Below are positions 17,368-27,413 of a stretch of DNA of 64,000 nt, in pieces. The DNA comes from Cytobacillus sp. FSL H8-0458 (lineage in GTDB: Bacteria > Bacillota > Bacilli > Bacillales > Cytobacillaceae). Each line of letters starts with the position of its first letter. Positions within the stretch are counted from its first letter, which is position 1. The translations under genes and the position numbers were made by a program. The stretch lies in NCBI RefSeq assembly GCF_038002165.1, contig NZ_JBBOBR010000001.1, positions 2,666,001-2,730,000 of the forward strand, written 5' to 3'. The notes under the pieces were generated by a model. That model ran no database searches, was not told the origin of the DNA, and saw only the letters and a list, made by a program, of their open reading frames with translations.

Positions 17368-17395
17368 GACAATTCTTCGTGGATTGTCTTTTTTT
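17368..17395 (+). terminator. Terminator after the CPBP gene
   Basis: GACAAT / ATTGTC stem followed by seven T. Confidence 0.7.
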
Positions 17396-17528
17396 AACTT
17401 TTGTTAATTCTTTGTCGATGTTTTACATAAATGGTAATGTACAAGTAAATAGGAATTTATATGTAACTCTTTTATTCCAAATACGTCTAATAATGCAAAG
17501 GCGCTGACAGACAACGGGAGGATGGAAC

Positions 17529-18215
17529 ATGATGAAAATTATGGCGAAATTTATGTTAATGCTGGGAGTTTTAGCCGCTACTCTGGCAGGATGCGGCACA
17601 GCTCAGGATGATCCTGCCAATGGAGCAGAACCTGGGCAAAATGAAGAAGAAACAGCTTCATCCGGACAGGATGGACAAGAACAAAGTGAAGAAGAAGAAG
17701 CTTCAGAAGATGGCACTGATGAAGAAGGAAATAGTGTTATCAGAATCCTTGAACAGAATATGACTTATTCAGTTAAGGGTGAAATGAAGGAAGACACTGC
17801 CTTCCTGAAACATAGTGATAATCAAAATTATTCGATGTACGTCCTGCCTGCATATGAACTAACTGCCGAGGAACCAAATAAGGATGTACTGTACCTCTCG
17901 GAAAATGATCAGGTTTTCATGCGGATTGAACTTCTTCCGGATGATGCAGATTGGGACATGATTAAAGAGAACACCAAAGCACAGCTTGGAGCTGTCAGCG
18001 AAAATGTGCAGACATCAAAAGCTCCTTCAGATGATTTTTACAAAGATGCTTCTGTAATGAGGGCAGAAGGTAACGGTGAGAAGGTTTCAGCCTACCTTGT
18101 GAAAAACGATGATCTTTCACTGAAGCTTACTCTATTCAATAAGGAAGACGCTGACCATGAAGATGCTTTCCTTCAGATGGCAAAAACCATTATGAAAGAG
18201 AAGCCGCAAGAATAA
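17529..18215 (+). CDS. Lipoprotein of unknown function
   Basis: 228 residues. A signal peptide with lipobox LAGC near residue 20 is followed by a long acidic Gln/Glu/Ser linker (residues 25-70) that probably spans the cell wall. A globular part follows (SVKGEMKEDTAFLKHSDNQ, YSMYVLPAYELTAEEPNKD). It should be anchored on the outer face of the membrane. I recognise no family. GGGAGGAT precedes the ATG and a strong terminator follows. Confidence 0.75.
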   Translation: MMKIMAKFMLMLGVLAATLAGCGTAQDDPANGAEPGQNEEETASSGQDGQEQSEEEEASEDGTDEEGNSVIRILEQNMTYSVKGEMKEDTAFLKHSDNQNYSMYVLPAYELTAEEPNKDVLYLSENDQVFMRIELLPDDADWDMIKENTKAQLGAVSENVQTSKAPSDDFYKDASVMRAEGNGEKVSAYLVKNDDLSLKLTLFNKEDADHEDAFLQMAKTIMKEKPQE

Positions 18216-18225
18216 TATGAATTTG

Positions 18226-18258
18226 AAAGAGATCCATATAAAACGGATCTCTTTTTTT
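18226..18258 (+). terminator. Terminator between the lipoprotein gene and ykvI
   Basis: Ten-bp perfect stem AAAGAGATCC / GGATCTCTTT and T-run. Confidence 0.85.
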
Positions 18259-18265
18259 GGTTTTA

Positions 18266-19324
18266 TCAGGCTTTTTTCCCCTTGCTTCCATCATCAAATG
18301 GCTTCATCCACAGAAGAATAATAAAGGTCAAACTTACATATCCAAAAACCGGATATAAATAGGACAGCAATGTTCCATAATTGATTAAACTGATAAAGTA
18401 ACAAACGACAAAGATAAAGCCCACAATAAAAATACTCGGAACGGAATAGTGTTTTTTCACCTGTCTCTCAATGCCAAACACATTCCCAATAACAGATGTG
18501 AAAATCTCACCATAGATGACAAACACAAAAATCCAATAGAGCGATGATGCCAATGTCTTTACAATGGCGGCCATCGGGATATCATATGCTTCCAGATTCG
18601 GCAGCATCATAAGTGTTAAATGGCTGGAAAGCAGGATGAGTGTAAGCGCGGCTCCACCAAGATATCCGCCCCATTTAATTGTACGGTCATCATCTATTTC
18701 AGAAGCCACGGGCACCAGGACTGCCTGCGCCAATGTTAAATTCAGGGCAGTATAAGAAAACGGAGCCACAACCGCCTTCCAGCCATCTTCAGCATATGGG
18801 ATAAACAGAACCTGTTCTGCAAAATTAGGAAGCTTCATGCTTATAAACAATAAAATAAAGCTAAATGCAATCATCATCGGAACAACAAATGTATTAACAG
18901 CAAATAATCCGCGAATGCCAACTATCATTGTAATAATCGTTAACCCTATCGTAACGAGCAATCCCGCAGTCTTGCTGATGCCAATCTGTTCCTCAAACAC
19001 TGCTCCTGCACCGGACAGCATAACTGCGCATACGCCAAGCAGCATAAACAGCATCAATATATTAATGGCAGAACCAAAAAATCTTCCAAATAAAAATTCA
19101 TTTAATTCCTGGTAGGATGCTGCCTTTATACGTGCAGAGATTCTCATTAATTTGGAGCCGAGAAAAATAAAGATGTAACCGCTCATCAGTATCCCAATTA
19201 AACCGATAAAACCAAATCGGGAAAAAAACTCTACAATCTCCCTGCCAGTGGCAAAGCCCGCTCCCACCACGGTTCCCACATAAACGGCAGCGATCTGGAA
19301 AGCTGCCCCCCAATTCGTCTTCAC
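18266..19324 (-). CDS. ykvI: YkvI family membrane protein (APC-superfamily-like)
   Basis: 352 residues with about ten helices. The N-terminus AAVYVGTVVGAGFATGREIVEF resembles the first, Gly-rich helix of APC/LeuT-fold transporters, with an unwound GAGFATG. B. subtilis YkvI is a membrane protein of unknown substrate encoded next to clpE, as here. GTG 19324 is preceded by AAGGAGGAG. Confidence 0.8.
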   Translation of the reverse strand: MKTNWGAAFQIAAVYVGTVVGAGFATGREIVEFFSRFGFIGLIGILMSGYIFIFLGSKLMRISARIKAASYQELNEFLFGRFFGSAINILMLFMLLGVCAVMLSGAGAVFEEQIGISKTAGLLVTIGLTIITMIVGIRGLFAVNTFVVPMMIAFSFILLFISMKLPNFAEQVLFIPYAEDGWKAVVAPFSYTALNLTLAQAVLVPVASEIDDDRTIKWGGYLGGAALTLILLSSHLTLMMLPNLEAYDIPMAAIVKTLASSLYWIFVFVIYGEIFTSVIGNVFGIERQVKKHYSVPSIFIVGFIFVVCYFISLINYGTLLSYLYPVFGYVSLTFIILLWMKPFDDGSKGKKA

Positions 19325-19431
19325 TTAATCTCCTCCTTCCTTTCCAATATATGTAGGGTGGTACAAACAAAGACGAGCTTTTTTGCATTAAAGATAACTG
19401 AATATTGGATATGAATTCCAAAACAAACCAC

Positions 19432-19460
19432 TTGAAAGTCAAAGAAGGTCAAATTATAAT
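19432..19460 (+). promoter_or_regulatory. clpE sigma-A promoter
   Basis: TTGAAA (19432-19437), 17-bp spacer, TATAAT (19455-19460). A CtsR box fills the spacer. Confidence 0.8.
19437..19453 (+). promoter_or_regulatory. CtsR box 1
   Basis: AGTCAAA-GAA-GGTCAAA, an exact heptad direct repeat with 3-base spacing as bound by CtsR. It lies between the -35 and -10 of the clpE promoter, where bound repressor would exclude RNA polymerase. Confidence 0.85.
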
Positions 19461-19470
19461 GTTGATGTAA

Positions 19471-19487
19471 GGTCAAATATAGTCAAA
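19471..19487 (+). promoter_or_regulatory. CtsR box 2
   Basis: GGTCAAA-TAT-AGTCAAA, a second exact CtsR repeat just downstream of the expected transcription start and 34 bases from box 1. Confidence 0.85.
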
Positions 19488-19520
19488 GTCAGACCAAGTT
19501 TATTAATGGAGGTATGCAGA

Positions 19521-21674
19521 ATGCTTTGTCAAAAATGTCAATTAAAAGAAGCAAACGTACAATTAAGATTGAAAGTGAATGGAAATGAACGAAACCTTAA
19601 CCTTTGCCATAGCTGTTATCAAACTGAAAAGCAAAAAAGCCTTACTTCCTTCGGGCCTGCTTTGAGCGGCTTTTCAGGTTTTGGCCAAATGCCTTTAGAG
19701 GATTTCTTTAAAAAGATGGCATCCTCTCAAGGAAATGAAAACTACCAGCCTTTAAAAGAAGCGGCGGGACACAATCAGGGAAACGGCGGATTTATCGATC
19801 AATACGGACGAAATCTTACACAGCTTGCAAAAGCTGGTTTAATTGACCCGGTCATCGGACGGGACGAAGAAATAAATCGTGTGACTGAAATATTAAATAG
19901 AAGAAGCAAAAATAATCCGGTCTTAATAGGTGAACCGGGAGTAGGCAAAACAGCTATTGCCGAAGGGCTGGCGATTAATATTGCCGAGGGGCGAGCCTCA
20001 AAGAAACTTCTAAATAAAGAAGTCTATTTGCTTGATGTGGCATCCCTGGTTGCAAATACCGGCATTCGCGGTCAATTCGAGGAACGCATGAAACAGCTGA
20101 TTTCAGAGCTTCAGAATAGGAAGAATATTATTCTCTTTATAGATGAAATCCATTTGCTTGTCGGAGCAGGATCAGCTGAAGGGTCGATGGATGCCGGCAA
20201 TATACTAAAGCCTGCCCTTGCACGGGGAGAGCTGCAAGTAGTCGGAGCAACCACATTGAAAGAATACCGCCAAATTGAAAAGGATCCGGCTCTCGAGCGC
20301 AGATTCCAGCCCGTACAAGTAAATGAGCCGACTGCTGATGAGGCAGTTGACATCTTAATGGGGCTGAAACAAAAATATGAAGACTATCATGATGTTTCTT
20401 TTACAGAAGATGCCATAAGAGCGTGTGTACAGCTGTCAAGCCGCTATATTCAGGACAGGTTCCTTCCTGACAAAGCCATTGATCTAATGGATGAAGCAGG
20501 TTCGAAAATGAATCTTCAGTCAGGATTTATACCTGCAGAAGATATTGAGAAACAGCTGAAAGAAATCAGCAGGCAGAAAGACCTTGTCTTAAAAGAAGAA
20601 AAATATGAAGAGGCTGCAAAACTCCGTGGAGAGGAATTAAAACTCCAGCAGGCATTGAACGGAGAAAACAAGGCTGAAAGGCCAGTTATCGAAACAAGTC
20701 TTATTCAGGAGATTATTGAGAAGAAAACAGGGATTCCTGTCGGAAAATTAGCAGAAAATGAACAGGAAAAAATGCAAAACCTTGAGGGAAATCTTGCACA
20801 AAAAGTAATTGGACAGCGGGAAGCCATACAAAAAGTTGCAAAAGCCATCCGCAGAAGCCGTGCAGGACTAAAATCCAAGCACCGCCCAATTGGATCTTTC
20901 TTATTTGTCGGGCCAACAGGTGTCGGGAAGACTGAATTAACCAAAACACTTGCAGAGGAGCTGTTCGGCTCAAGAGACAGCATGATCAGGCTTGATATGA
21001 GTGAATATATGGAAAAGCACAGCGTGTCTAAAATTATCGGTTCTCCTCCAGGATATGTGGGTCATGAAGAAGCAGGACAGCTGACTGAAAAGGTGCGCAG
21101 AAATCCGTACAGCATTATCCTGCTTGATGAAATAGAAAAAGCACATCCAGATGTACAGCACATGTTCCTTCAAATATTGGAAGATGGACGACTGACAGAT
21201 AGCCAGGGCCGCACTGTCAGCTTTAAAGAAACAGTCATTATCATGACAAGCAACGCAGGAGTTGGGCAAAAAGAAGTCCATGTTGGATTTGGTGCAGCTG
21301 ATGCTGTCAAAGATTCAAATATTCTGGACTCTCTCGGCAGCTTCTTTAAACCGGAATTCCTGAACCGATTTGATAGCATTATTGAATTTAAAGCTTTGGA
21401 CAAAGAGCATTTACTAAAAATTGTTGACTTAATGCTCAATGAATTGCAGGAAACATTAAATGATCAGGAGCTTGAATTGACTGTTACCCAGGAAGTTAAG
21501 GAGAAATTAGCAGAAGACGGGTACCACCCTGCTTTTGGCGCAAGGCCATTAAGAAGAATCATCCAGGATGAACTGGAAGACAAAATTGCAGATTTCATCA
21601 TCGATCATGGAGAAAGTAGCCATTTACAGGCTGAGCTGGAAAACGACTTAATAGTCATTAAACCAATGCGCTAA
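19521..21674 (+). CDS. clpE: ATP-dependent Clp protease ATPase subunit ClpE
   Basis: 717 residues. The N-terminal zinc finger (MLCQKCQ and LCHSCY, four Cys) identifies ClpE among Hsp100 proteins. Two AAA+ modules follow: Walker [10 protein letters not shown] with FIDEIHLL, then GPTGVGKTE with LLDEIEKAH; a UVR-like coiled segment ([20 protein letters not shown]) lies between them. It unfolds damaged proteins for ClpP under heat stress. ATG 19521 is preceded by TGGAGG; the frame's earlier ATG at 19506 overlaps that site. Two CtsR boxes flank the promoter. Confidence 0.95.
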   Translation: MLCQKCQLKEANVQLRLKVNGNERNLNLCHSCYQTEKQKSLTSFGPALSGFSGFGQMPLEDFFKKMASSQGNENYQPLKEAAGHNQGNGGFIDQYGRNLTQLAKAGLIDPVIGRDEEINRVTEILNRRSKNNPVLIGEPGVGKTAIAEGLAINIAEGRASKKLLNKEVYLLDVASLVANTGIRGQFEERMKQLISELQNRKNIILFIDEIHLLVGAGSAEGSMDAGNILKPALARGELQVVGATTLKEYRQIEKDPALERRFQPVQVNEPTADEAVDILMGLKQKYEDYHDVSFTEDAIRACVQLSSRYIQDRFLPDKAIDLMDEAGSKMNLQSGFIPAEDIEKQLKEISRQKDLVLKEEKYEEAAKLRGEELKLQQALNGENKAERPVIETSLIQEIIEKKTGIPVGKLAENEQEKMQNLEGNLAQKVIGQREAIQKVAKAIRRSRAGLKSKHRPIGSFLFVGPTGVGKTELTKTLAEELFGSRDSMIRLDMSEYMEKHSVSKIIGSPPGYVGHEEAGQLTEKVRRNPYSIILLDEIEKAHPDVQHMFLQILEDGRLTDSQGRTVSFKETVIIMTSNAGVGQKEVHVGFGAADAVKDSNILDSLGSFFKPEFLNRFDSIIEFKALDKEHLLKIVDLMLNELQETLNDQELELTVTQEVKEKLAEDGYHPAFGARPLRRIIQDELEDKIADFIIDHGESSHLQAELENDLIVIKPMR

Positions 21675-21683
21675 TAAGATGGA

Positions 21684-21715
21684 AAAGAGCCGGAGTTAGT
21701 AGCCGGCTCTTTTTC
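21684..21715 (+). terminator. Terminator shared by clpE and the M3 peptidase gene
   Basis: Eleven-bp stem AAAAGAGCCGG / CCGGCTCTTTT, T-run on both strands. Confidence 0.85.
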
Positions 21716-21719
21716 TATT

Positions 21720-23414
21720 TTATAATCCTTTATCATTCACTGAATTCAGCCAATTCTCAATTTCCCCGATAACTGACTCGACACATCCCTCTTCAAAAGG
21801 AGAAATCAATCCAGCTTCTTTAACAAGTCCAGTGAAAGGCTTGCTGCCTCCAAGCTGGCATAGTTTTAAATAATTATTCCAAGCCTCATCCTGATTCTCC
21901 CTGGATCTTTTCCAAAACTGGAATGCACAGATTTGAGCCAATGTATAATCAATATAATAGAATGGTGAATTGTAAATATGACCCTGCCGCTGCCAGAATC
22001 CTCCGTTCTCTAAATACTCGTTGCCATCATAATCTTTATGCGGCAAGTATTTCTTCTCAATCTCTCTCCATGCCTGTTTTCTTTCCTGCGGTGCAGCTTC
22101 AGGGTTTTCATACACCCAATGCTGGAATTCATCAACTGATACGCCATAAGGCAGGAAAAGGAGTCCCCCGCTCAAGTGTGAAAACTTGTATTTCTCCGTA
22201 TCCTCTTTAAAGAAGCCTTCCATCCAGGGCCATGTAAAAAATTCCATGCTCATGGAATGAATTTCAGCTGCTTCATAGGTTGGCCAGTTATATTCAGGTA
22301 TTTCAAAATGACTGCTTGAATAGACCTGGAATGCATGGCCTGCTTCATGGGTAAGAACATCAATATCTCCTGAAGTCCCATTGAAATTAGAGAAAATGAA
22401 TGGGGATTTATAGTTTTCAATGTAAGTGCAATAGCCGCCCCCTGCTTTTCCCTTTTTGGCTACCAGGTCCATAAGATTATTTTTTCTCATGTATGAGAAA
22501 AATTCACTCGTTTCACCGGATAACTCATCATACATTTTTTGGCCGTTTTCAATAATCCAGTCAGGATCTCCTTTTGGTACGGCATTACCCGTTTTAAATT
22601 CAAATCCTTCATCGTAAAATTTGAGCTTATCAACGCCAATGCGCTCTCTTTGCCTTTCTTTAAGCCTTGTGGCGATTGGAACGATGAAATCCTTCACCTG
22701 CTTACGGAAGTTTGCAACCATTTCCGCGTTATAATCTGTCCGGTACATGCGGAAATACGCCAATTCAACAAAATTCTTGTAACCAAGCTTATGGGCTATC
22801 TCTGTTCTAACCCTGACAAGCTCATCATATATACGGTCCAGTTCATTTTCATTTTCAGCAAGAAAACCAAAGCGGGCCTCACTTGCTTTTTTACGCATTT
22901 CACGATCTGTAGATTGTGTAAATGGCTCCAATTGAGCAAGGGTGCGTTCTTCACCTTCAAAATCAATCTTGGCTGAAGCAATTAATTTTGTATATTCTGA
23001 AGAAAGCTTATTTTCTTTTTGCAAAAGCGGAACAATCTCTGGCGAGAACACCTTCAATTGGGCTTCTGCAAGTGCAAACAGCTGATTCCCCCAGCGCTCT
23101 TCAAGCTCTGCCCTGAATCTGGAATTAACCAAAGCCTGATAATACTTTGTAACAAACCCTTCCACTTCAGGCTGAATCTCATCCATATAATCCTGCTCTG
23201 CTTTGTAAAATTCATCATTCGTATCTACTGAATGCCTGATATAGCATAGGTTGAACATGGTACCGACATCATTGCGAATATCATTAATTTCTTTCATAGC
23301 CTGATTTTGCTGTTCTGCAGAAGCTGCATCTTCGAACTTTTCAAGCGCTGCTTCAAATTGACCCTTTATTTTCTCAAGATTCGGACGAACATATGTATAG
23401 TCTTCAAATCTCAC
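21720..23414 (-). CDS. M3 family oligoendopeptidase (PepF-like)
   Basis: 564 residues, the usual length for the Bacillus M3 oligoendopeptidase. The zinc motif HEAGH stands in LTHEAGHAFQVYSS near residue 340, with the third ligand Glu in YEAAEIHSMSMEFF. It degrades oligopeptides in the cytoplasm. GTG 23414 follows GAGGGGG; the frame extends upstream without a ribosome site. Confidence 0.9.
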   Translation of the reverse strand: MRFEDYTYVRPNLEKIKGQFEAALEKFEDAASAEQQNQAMKEINDIRNDVGTMFNLCYIRHSVDTNDEFYKAEQDYMDEIQPEVEGFVTKYYQALVNSRFRAELEERWGNQLFALAEAQLKVFSPEIVPLLQKENKLSSEYTKLIASAKIDFEGEERTLAQLEPFTQSTDREMRKKASEARFGFLAENENELDRIYDELVRVRTEIAHKLGYKNFVELAYFRMYRTDYNAEMVANFRKQVKDFIVPIATRLKERQRERIGVDKLKFYDEGFEFKTGNAVPKGDPDWIIENGQKMYDELSGETSEFFSYMRKNNLMDLVAKKGKAGGGYCTYIENYKSPFIFSNFNGTSGDIDVLTHEAGHAFQVYSSSHFEIPEYNWPTYEAAEIHSMSMEFFTWPWMEGFFKEDTEKYKFSHLSGGLLFLPYGVSVDEFQHWVYENPEAAPQERKQAWREIEKKYLPHKDYDGNEYLENGGFWQRQGHIYNSPFYYIDYTLAQICAFQFWKRSRENQDEAWNNYLKLCQLGGSKPFTGLVKEAGLISPFEEGCVESVIGEIENWLNSVNDKGL

Positions 23415-23526
23415 ATTACTGCCCCCTCGTGTATATGTATATCGATTTATAAACAAACCACTAAACTAATTCGACAATATTTGGATAATTCCTCCTCTAA
23501 ACATATCTTATCGGAACACAAAATAA

Positions 23527-23548
23527 AAACAGCCGGTCAAGGCTGTTT
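23527..23548 (-). terminator. Terminator after the MarR gene
   Basis: AAACAGCC / GGCTGTTT stem, T-run on the minus strand. Confidence 0.7.
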
Positions 23549-23605
23549 CAATTAATGGCTCTTTTTGCAAAGATTGCTGTATTTTCATCTATGAATTCAG
23601 TCTGA

Positions 23606-24061
23606 TTAATTCCCCTCAATTTTGTCATGGGAGATTGATAGTCCAAGCTTCTTTAATAGCTCAATGGCTGTACCTTTTTCATCTGAAGTCAGCTCGTTCA
23701 TAAGTGAATGTATGTGTTTTTCATGGTCAGGAAAAATATTTTCAATAAATGTTTTTCCCTCATCTGTTATTTGCGCAAAGGTAACTCTTCTGTCAGTCGG
23801 GCATGCGACCCTTTTTAACAGGCCTTTCTGCTCAAGCTTGTCCACTACATATGTGATGCTTCCGCTGGCCAATAGTATTTTCCCGCCGATCTGCTGCAGA
23901 GGCTGGTCACCTTTATGGTACAGCAGCTCCAAAACTGCAAATTCAGTTGGATTTACTCCGTAAGTTTGTATTCGTTTATTTACATTTTCATTTATAGCCC
24001 GGTATGCCCTGGACAGGACAATAAACAATTTCAACGATTGGTCAATTTGTTCAGACCCCAT
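23606..24061 (-). CDS. mhqR: MarR family regulator, MhqR-like
   Basis: About 151 residues with the winged-helix core of MarR proteins: NPTEFAVLELLYHKGDQPLQQIG, SGSITYVVDKLEQKG (recognition helix) and DRRVTFAQITDEG (wing). The wording and the position beside kinD and clpE match B. subtilis MhqR (YkvE), which represses quinone- and catechol-detoxifying enzymes. A single Cys (VACPTD) is present. ATG 24061 is preferred to the TTG at 24070, which is too close to AAAGGG. Its target genes are not in the window. Confidence 0.7.
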   Translation of the reverse strand: MGSEQIDQSLKLFIVLSRAYRAINENVNKRIQTYGVNPTEFAVLELLYHKGDQPLQQIGGKILLASGSITYVVDKLEQKGLLKRVACPTDRRVTFAQITDEGKTFIENIFPDHEKHIHSLMNELTSDEKGTAIELLKKLGLSISHDKIEGN

Positions 24062-24162
24062 TTTATCCAATCCCTTTACCTTTTAATGTGTAGCGTTTAC
24101 ATCAATCAATTCTCAATCATTATAGAAAACAGGAAGAAAGCTGTCAATTTAACAGATCAGGA

Positions 24163-25746
24163 TTACTTGCCTGCTGCAACCTCCCAATTGCAGTTCAGAG
24201 TCGGGATTATCTTTCCCTTTTCAGAAAAATAGTCAGCAATCAATTCAGTCATATCGGTTAATATTTCTTTCTCCACCGGTTTGTCCTTGAACATATTATA
24301 TCCTCCGCCGCCTGCAGCGCGGTAATTGTTCATTACTGCTTGATACTCGCCATCCTCCCTGATAGGATGTCCCTTATAAAGGAGCTTTGTAATCCGGCTG
24401 CCCTTTTGGCGGGAAACATCTATTTTATATTCAATCCCTTCCCACATATCGTAATTATAATGCTGTGGCTTTGGATATGAAAATTCAGGATTCACTATAA
24501 TTTCCCCGTCCCTGTTCAATTCAAAATAAGATGCTGACCGCTCTAAAGCATCCCTAATGTCCTTTCCGGAAATTCTTAGGACACATAGCGAATTCGGATA
24601 TATATAATTAGAAACAATTTCTCTCATTGTTACTTTAGATTTGAAGCCCGGTGCTCCCTCATGAAACAGTGCAGTACAGGAAATATCAGCACCAGCTGCT
24701 TCCATCTGCACTTTATTAATAAATTCAATCAGCGGATGCTCCTTGAGGCGCGCTCCGAAAATATCATCAATCACCATGTCTCCTTCAATCTCACCTATTA
24801 CCGTATCAAGCCAATTCTGGGTTTTGGATTCATAATACCCGGCAAGCTGAAGGACCTCATGATCAGGCATGATTCCATTAGGATAAATTAAGGCAGAGTG
24901 TTTTTGATCAATCAGCCAATCATTGTGTTTCTTTCTAAATTTTACTGTAACCTTTGCAAGCGCCTGGCCGTTAAATCCTGGCTGTACAATAGATACACCA
25001 TTCACTTGTTCCCCTTCAATAAAACGGTGCTGATGCCCGGTAATCAGAACATCAATACCTGGAACATCTGTACAGATTCTGAAGGCTTCATTTTCTCCTG
25101 TTTGTTCTTCCGTCAGTTCACCTGTCCTGATATCCTTTTCAAAGCCCCCATGATAAGAGACGATAATCAAGTCAGGCTTTTCTTCCTCCTGGATATAGGA
25201 AACCCATCTTTTCAAACTAACCACCGCAGATTCGAATGAAAGCTGATCAATATGCTGCCTTTTCTCCCAATTTGGAATATACTGGGTTGTGACACCTATT
25301 ACTGCAGTTTTCAAACCATTTGCGAAGGTTTTTATCTTATAAGGAAGCCCAAAATAAGTTTCCTTTGTTGAATTGAATAGGATATTTGCTGAAAGCCAAG
25401 GGAAATTGGATTCACTGACCGCTCTTGCAAGGGTGTTCTTTCCATAGTTGAATTCGTGATTTCCGATTACAGCTGCATCATATTCAAGTTGATTTAAAAT
25501 TTGGATCATGGGATTTTTTTGGTTTTTCAGGTATCTTGAATAATAATAAGTCAGAGGAGTTCCCTGGATCAAATCGCCATTATCGATAAGAATGGAGATC
25601 TCAGATTGTTCCTTTTCTCTCTTTATTAACGCTGCAAGCTTGCCCAGACCATGCTCAGCGTTTTCATTTGTTCCATAAAAATATGGATAAACATGTCCAT
25701 GGACATCACTTGTAGCTAAAATGGTGAGTAAAGCTTCCGATTTCAT
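24163..25746 (-). CDS. Bifunctional metallophosphatase / 5'-nucleotidase
   Basis: 527 residues: an N-terminal calcineurin-like metallophosphatase domain (TSDVHGHVYPY, DNGDLIQGTPLTY, GNHEFNYG, VSYHGGFE, GHQHRF) and a C-terminal nucleotidase domain (YIYPNSLCVLRISGKDIRD, NNYRAAGGGGYNMF). No signal peptide or LPxTG anchor is visible, so it should be cytoplasmic, in the YunD-like group. ATG 25746 has AAGGAGGGG upstream. It lies between the MarR gene and kinD. Confidence 0.88.
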   Translation of the reverse strand: MKSEALLTILATSDVHGHVYPYFYGTNENAEHGLGKLAALIKREKEQSEISILIDNGDLIQGTPLTYYYSRYLKNQKNPMIQILNQLEYDAAVIGNHEFNYGKNTLARAVSESNFPWLSANILFNSTKETYFGLPYKIKTFANGLKTAVIGVTTQYIPNWEKRQHIDQLSFESAVVSLKRWVSYIQEEEKPDLIIVSYHGGFEKDIRTGELTEEQTGENEAFRICTDVPGIDVLITGHQHRFIEGEQVNGVSIVQPGFNGQALAKVTVKFRKKHNDWLIDQKHSALIYPNGIMPDHEVLQLAGYYESKTQNWLDTVIGEIEGDMVIDDIFGARLKEHPLIEFINKVQMEAAGADISCTALFHEGAPGFKSKVTMREIVSNYIYPNSLCVLRISGKDIRDALERSASYFELNRDGEIIVNPEFSYPKPQHYNYDMWEGIEYKIDVSRQKGSRITKLLYKGHPIREDGEYQAVMNNYRAAGGGGYNMFKDKPVEKEILTDMTELIADYFSEKGKIIPTLNCNWEVAAGK

Positions 25747-25810
25747 CAAACCCCTCCTTACATATAAAATAACATTCCTTTGAAAGAAATAAACCTCTTT
25801 TAGCACAAAA

Positions 25811-25819
25811 TGGTATAAT
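25811..25819 (+). promoter_or_regulatory. Extended -10 promoter for the KinD-like gene
   Basis: TGG followed by TATAAT about 58 bp before the start; no clear -35. Confidence 0.4.
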
Positions 25820-25876
25820 AATGATAATGTCAGTTAGCTAAGGACAAATTAACCTAATTAATCTGGAGTTTACCTC

Positions 25877-27376
25877 ATGAATAATCGAAACAGAAATTTC
25901 CTGCTTTATTTATTCGCAGTAATTATTCCCACTTTAGCCGGCAGCATTTTTTTATTTATGGATTCTGTTAAACAAAACGATATGGAAAGACTGGCAGAAG
26001 CAAAATGGATTGGCTCCATACACCAAAGAAGCTGGGATCAGTTTATTTCCGAGACCGTGACCACACTTGAGATGCTTTCACTGACTGCGGGAAGTGCTGA
26101 CACGCCTTCTGAAAAGCTTGAGCCTCTGCTCCAAAAAGCCAATCAACTGGATCCGCGTTATGGAGGGATTTACCTTCTTGATCCCAGCGGAATGGTTCTA
26201 ACAGGATCAAATCAATTCCTGGCGAACTCAGATTTATCTGATAATAAATATCTTAAAGAGGTTTTGCTCACAAAAGATATTGTTATTTCCAATACTCCTG
26301 AAACATTGACAAATGGTCAAACAGTCGTTGGGATAGGAAAGCCGGTATTGAATGACGATGGAGATGTAATCTCTATTATTGTGGCACATATGAGAGTGGA
26401 TTACGTACAAAATATTATGAGGCTTCTCACTCCTGATGCCCGGCTTTCCGTTCTTAATTCTAAAAGGAATACGATTATGGATATCAATATGAATGGAGAC
26501 TCCTCCTTTTCCAGTCAAAATAGCATTACAATCCCGATTGACAGGCTGCCCTGGAGTGTAAAAGTGGAATTTCCGCCACGAGACATGCTGAACATTATTA
26601 AGGATGCTTTCCGGGCAATCCTGGTATTAACGATAATAATCCATATTCTATTTCTCTTCATAATATATTTAAGGCTAAAAAAACAGACTGAAAAGGAAAA
26701 AAAGGAAAATGAACTGCAAAAGCTGGAACTGGTAGGTACTCTTGCTGCCAGCACAGCCCATGAAATCAGGAACCCTTTAACAGGAATAAAAGGGCTTATA
26801 CAGCTATTGAGTGAAAAATATACAAATACAAATGACCAGTATTACTTTTCAGTCATAAATGATGAGATAAGCAGAATTAATGAGATTGTCAGTGAATTTT
26901 TAATTCTGGGGAAACCTGCTGCTCAAAAAACGGAAGCACTGGATTTGAGAAGTATTATAAAGGAATTAGAACCTTTAATACTCTCTGAAGCTAATTTACA
27001 CAATGTCACTTTTGAATCTGTTTTTTCAGATGAACCCGTCATGGTCGATTGTACGAAAGATCAGATGAAACAGGTTATTCTGAATTTAACGAAAAACGCT
27101 TTTGAATCAATGGAGAGCGGCGGAAAGCTAGCCATAAAGCTAAATAAAATGCAATCCAAGTGTCAGCTTAAAATCGCTGATACAGGCTCCGGTATTCCAG
27201 AAGACGAAATAGAAAAAATATTTCATCCCTTTTACACTTCAAAGGAAATGGGTACAGGTCTTGGGCTTGTGGTCTGCAGGCGCATTGTGCATTCTTTTGG
27301 CGGTGAAATATTTATTACAAGCGAAGAAACGAAGGGTACTCATGTAGATATTTTTCTGCCAGTCAAAAACCCATAA
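25877..27376 (+). CDS. kinD: Membrane sensor histidine kinase, KinD-like
   Basis: 499 residues. Two membrane helices (about 8-28 and 245-265) bracket an extracellular sensor with dCache-like features (YGGIYLLDPSGMVLTGSN, DNKYLKEVLLTKD). The cytoplasmic kinase follows: phosphoacceptor His in ASTAHEIRNPLTGIKG, N-box NLTKNAFESM, G1 ADTGSGIPE, G2 GTGLGL. The layout and the neighbouring mhqR-like gene match B. subtilis KinD, which feeds the Spo0A phosphorelay. No response regulator is adjacent, as expected for such orphan kinases. Confidence 0.8.
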   Translation: MNNRNRNFLLYLFAVIIPTLAGSIFLFMDSVKQNDMERLAEAKWIGSIHQRSWDQFISETVTTLEMLSLTAGSADTPSEKLEPLLQKANQLDPRYGGIYLLDPSGMVLTGSNQFLANSDLSDNKYLKEVLLTKDIVISNTPETLTNGQTVVGIGKPVLNDDGDVISIIVAHMRVDYVQNIMRLLTPDARLSVLNSKRNTIMDINMNGDSSFSSQNSITIPIDRLPWSVKVEFPPRDMLNIIKDAFRAILVLTIIIHILFLFIIYLRLKKQTEKEKKENELQKLELVGTLAASTAHEIRNPLTGIKGLIQLLSEKYTNTNDQYYFSVINDEISRINEIVSEFLILGKPAAQKTEALDLRSIIKELEPLILSEANLHNVTFESVFSDEPVMVDCTKDQMKQVILNLTKNAFESMESGGKLAIKLNKMQSKCQLKIADTGSGIPEDEIEKIFHPFYTSKEMGTGLGLVVCRRIVHSFGGEIFITSEETKGTHVDIFLPVKNP

Positions 27377-27413
27377 AAAGGGAAGGTGCATTATCCCAGG
27401 CACCTTCCCTTTT
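27376..27413 (+). terminator. Terminator shared by kinD and the APH gene
   Basis: Fourteen-bp perfect stem (AAAAGGGAAGGTGC and complement). It touches the stop codon of the opposite gene. Confidence 0.85.
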
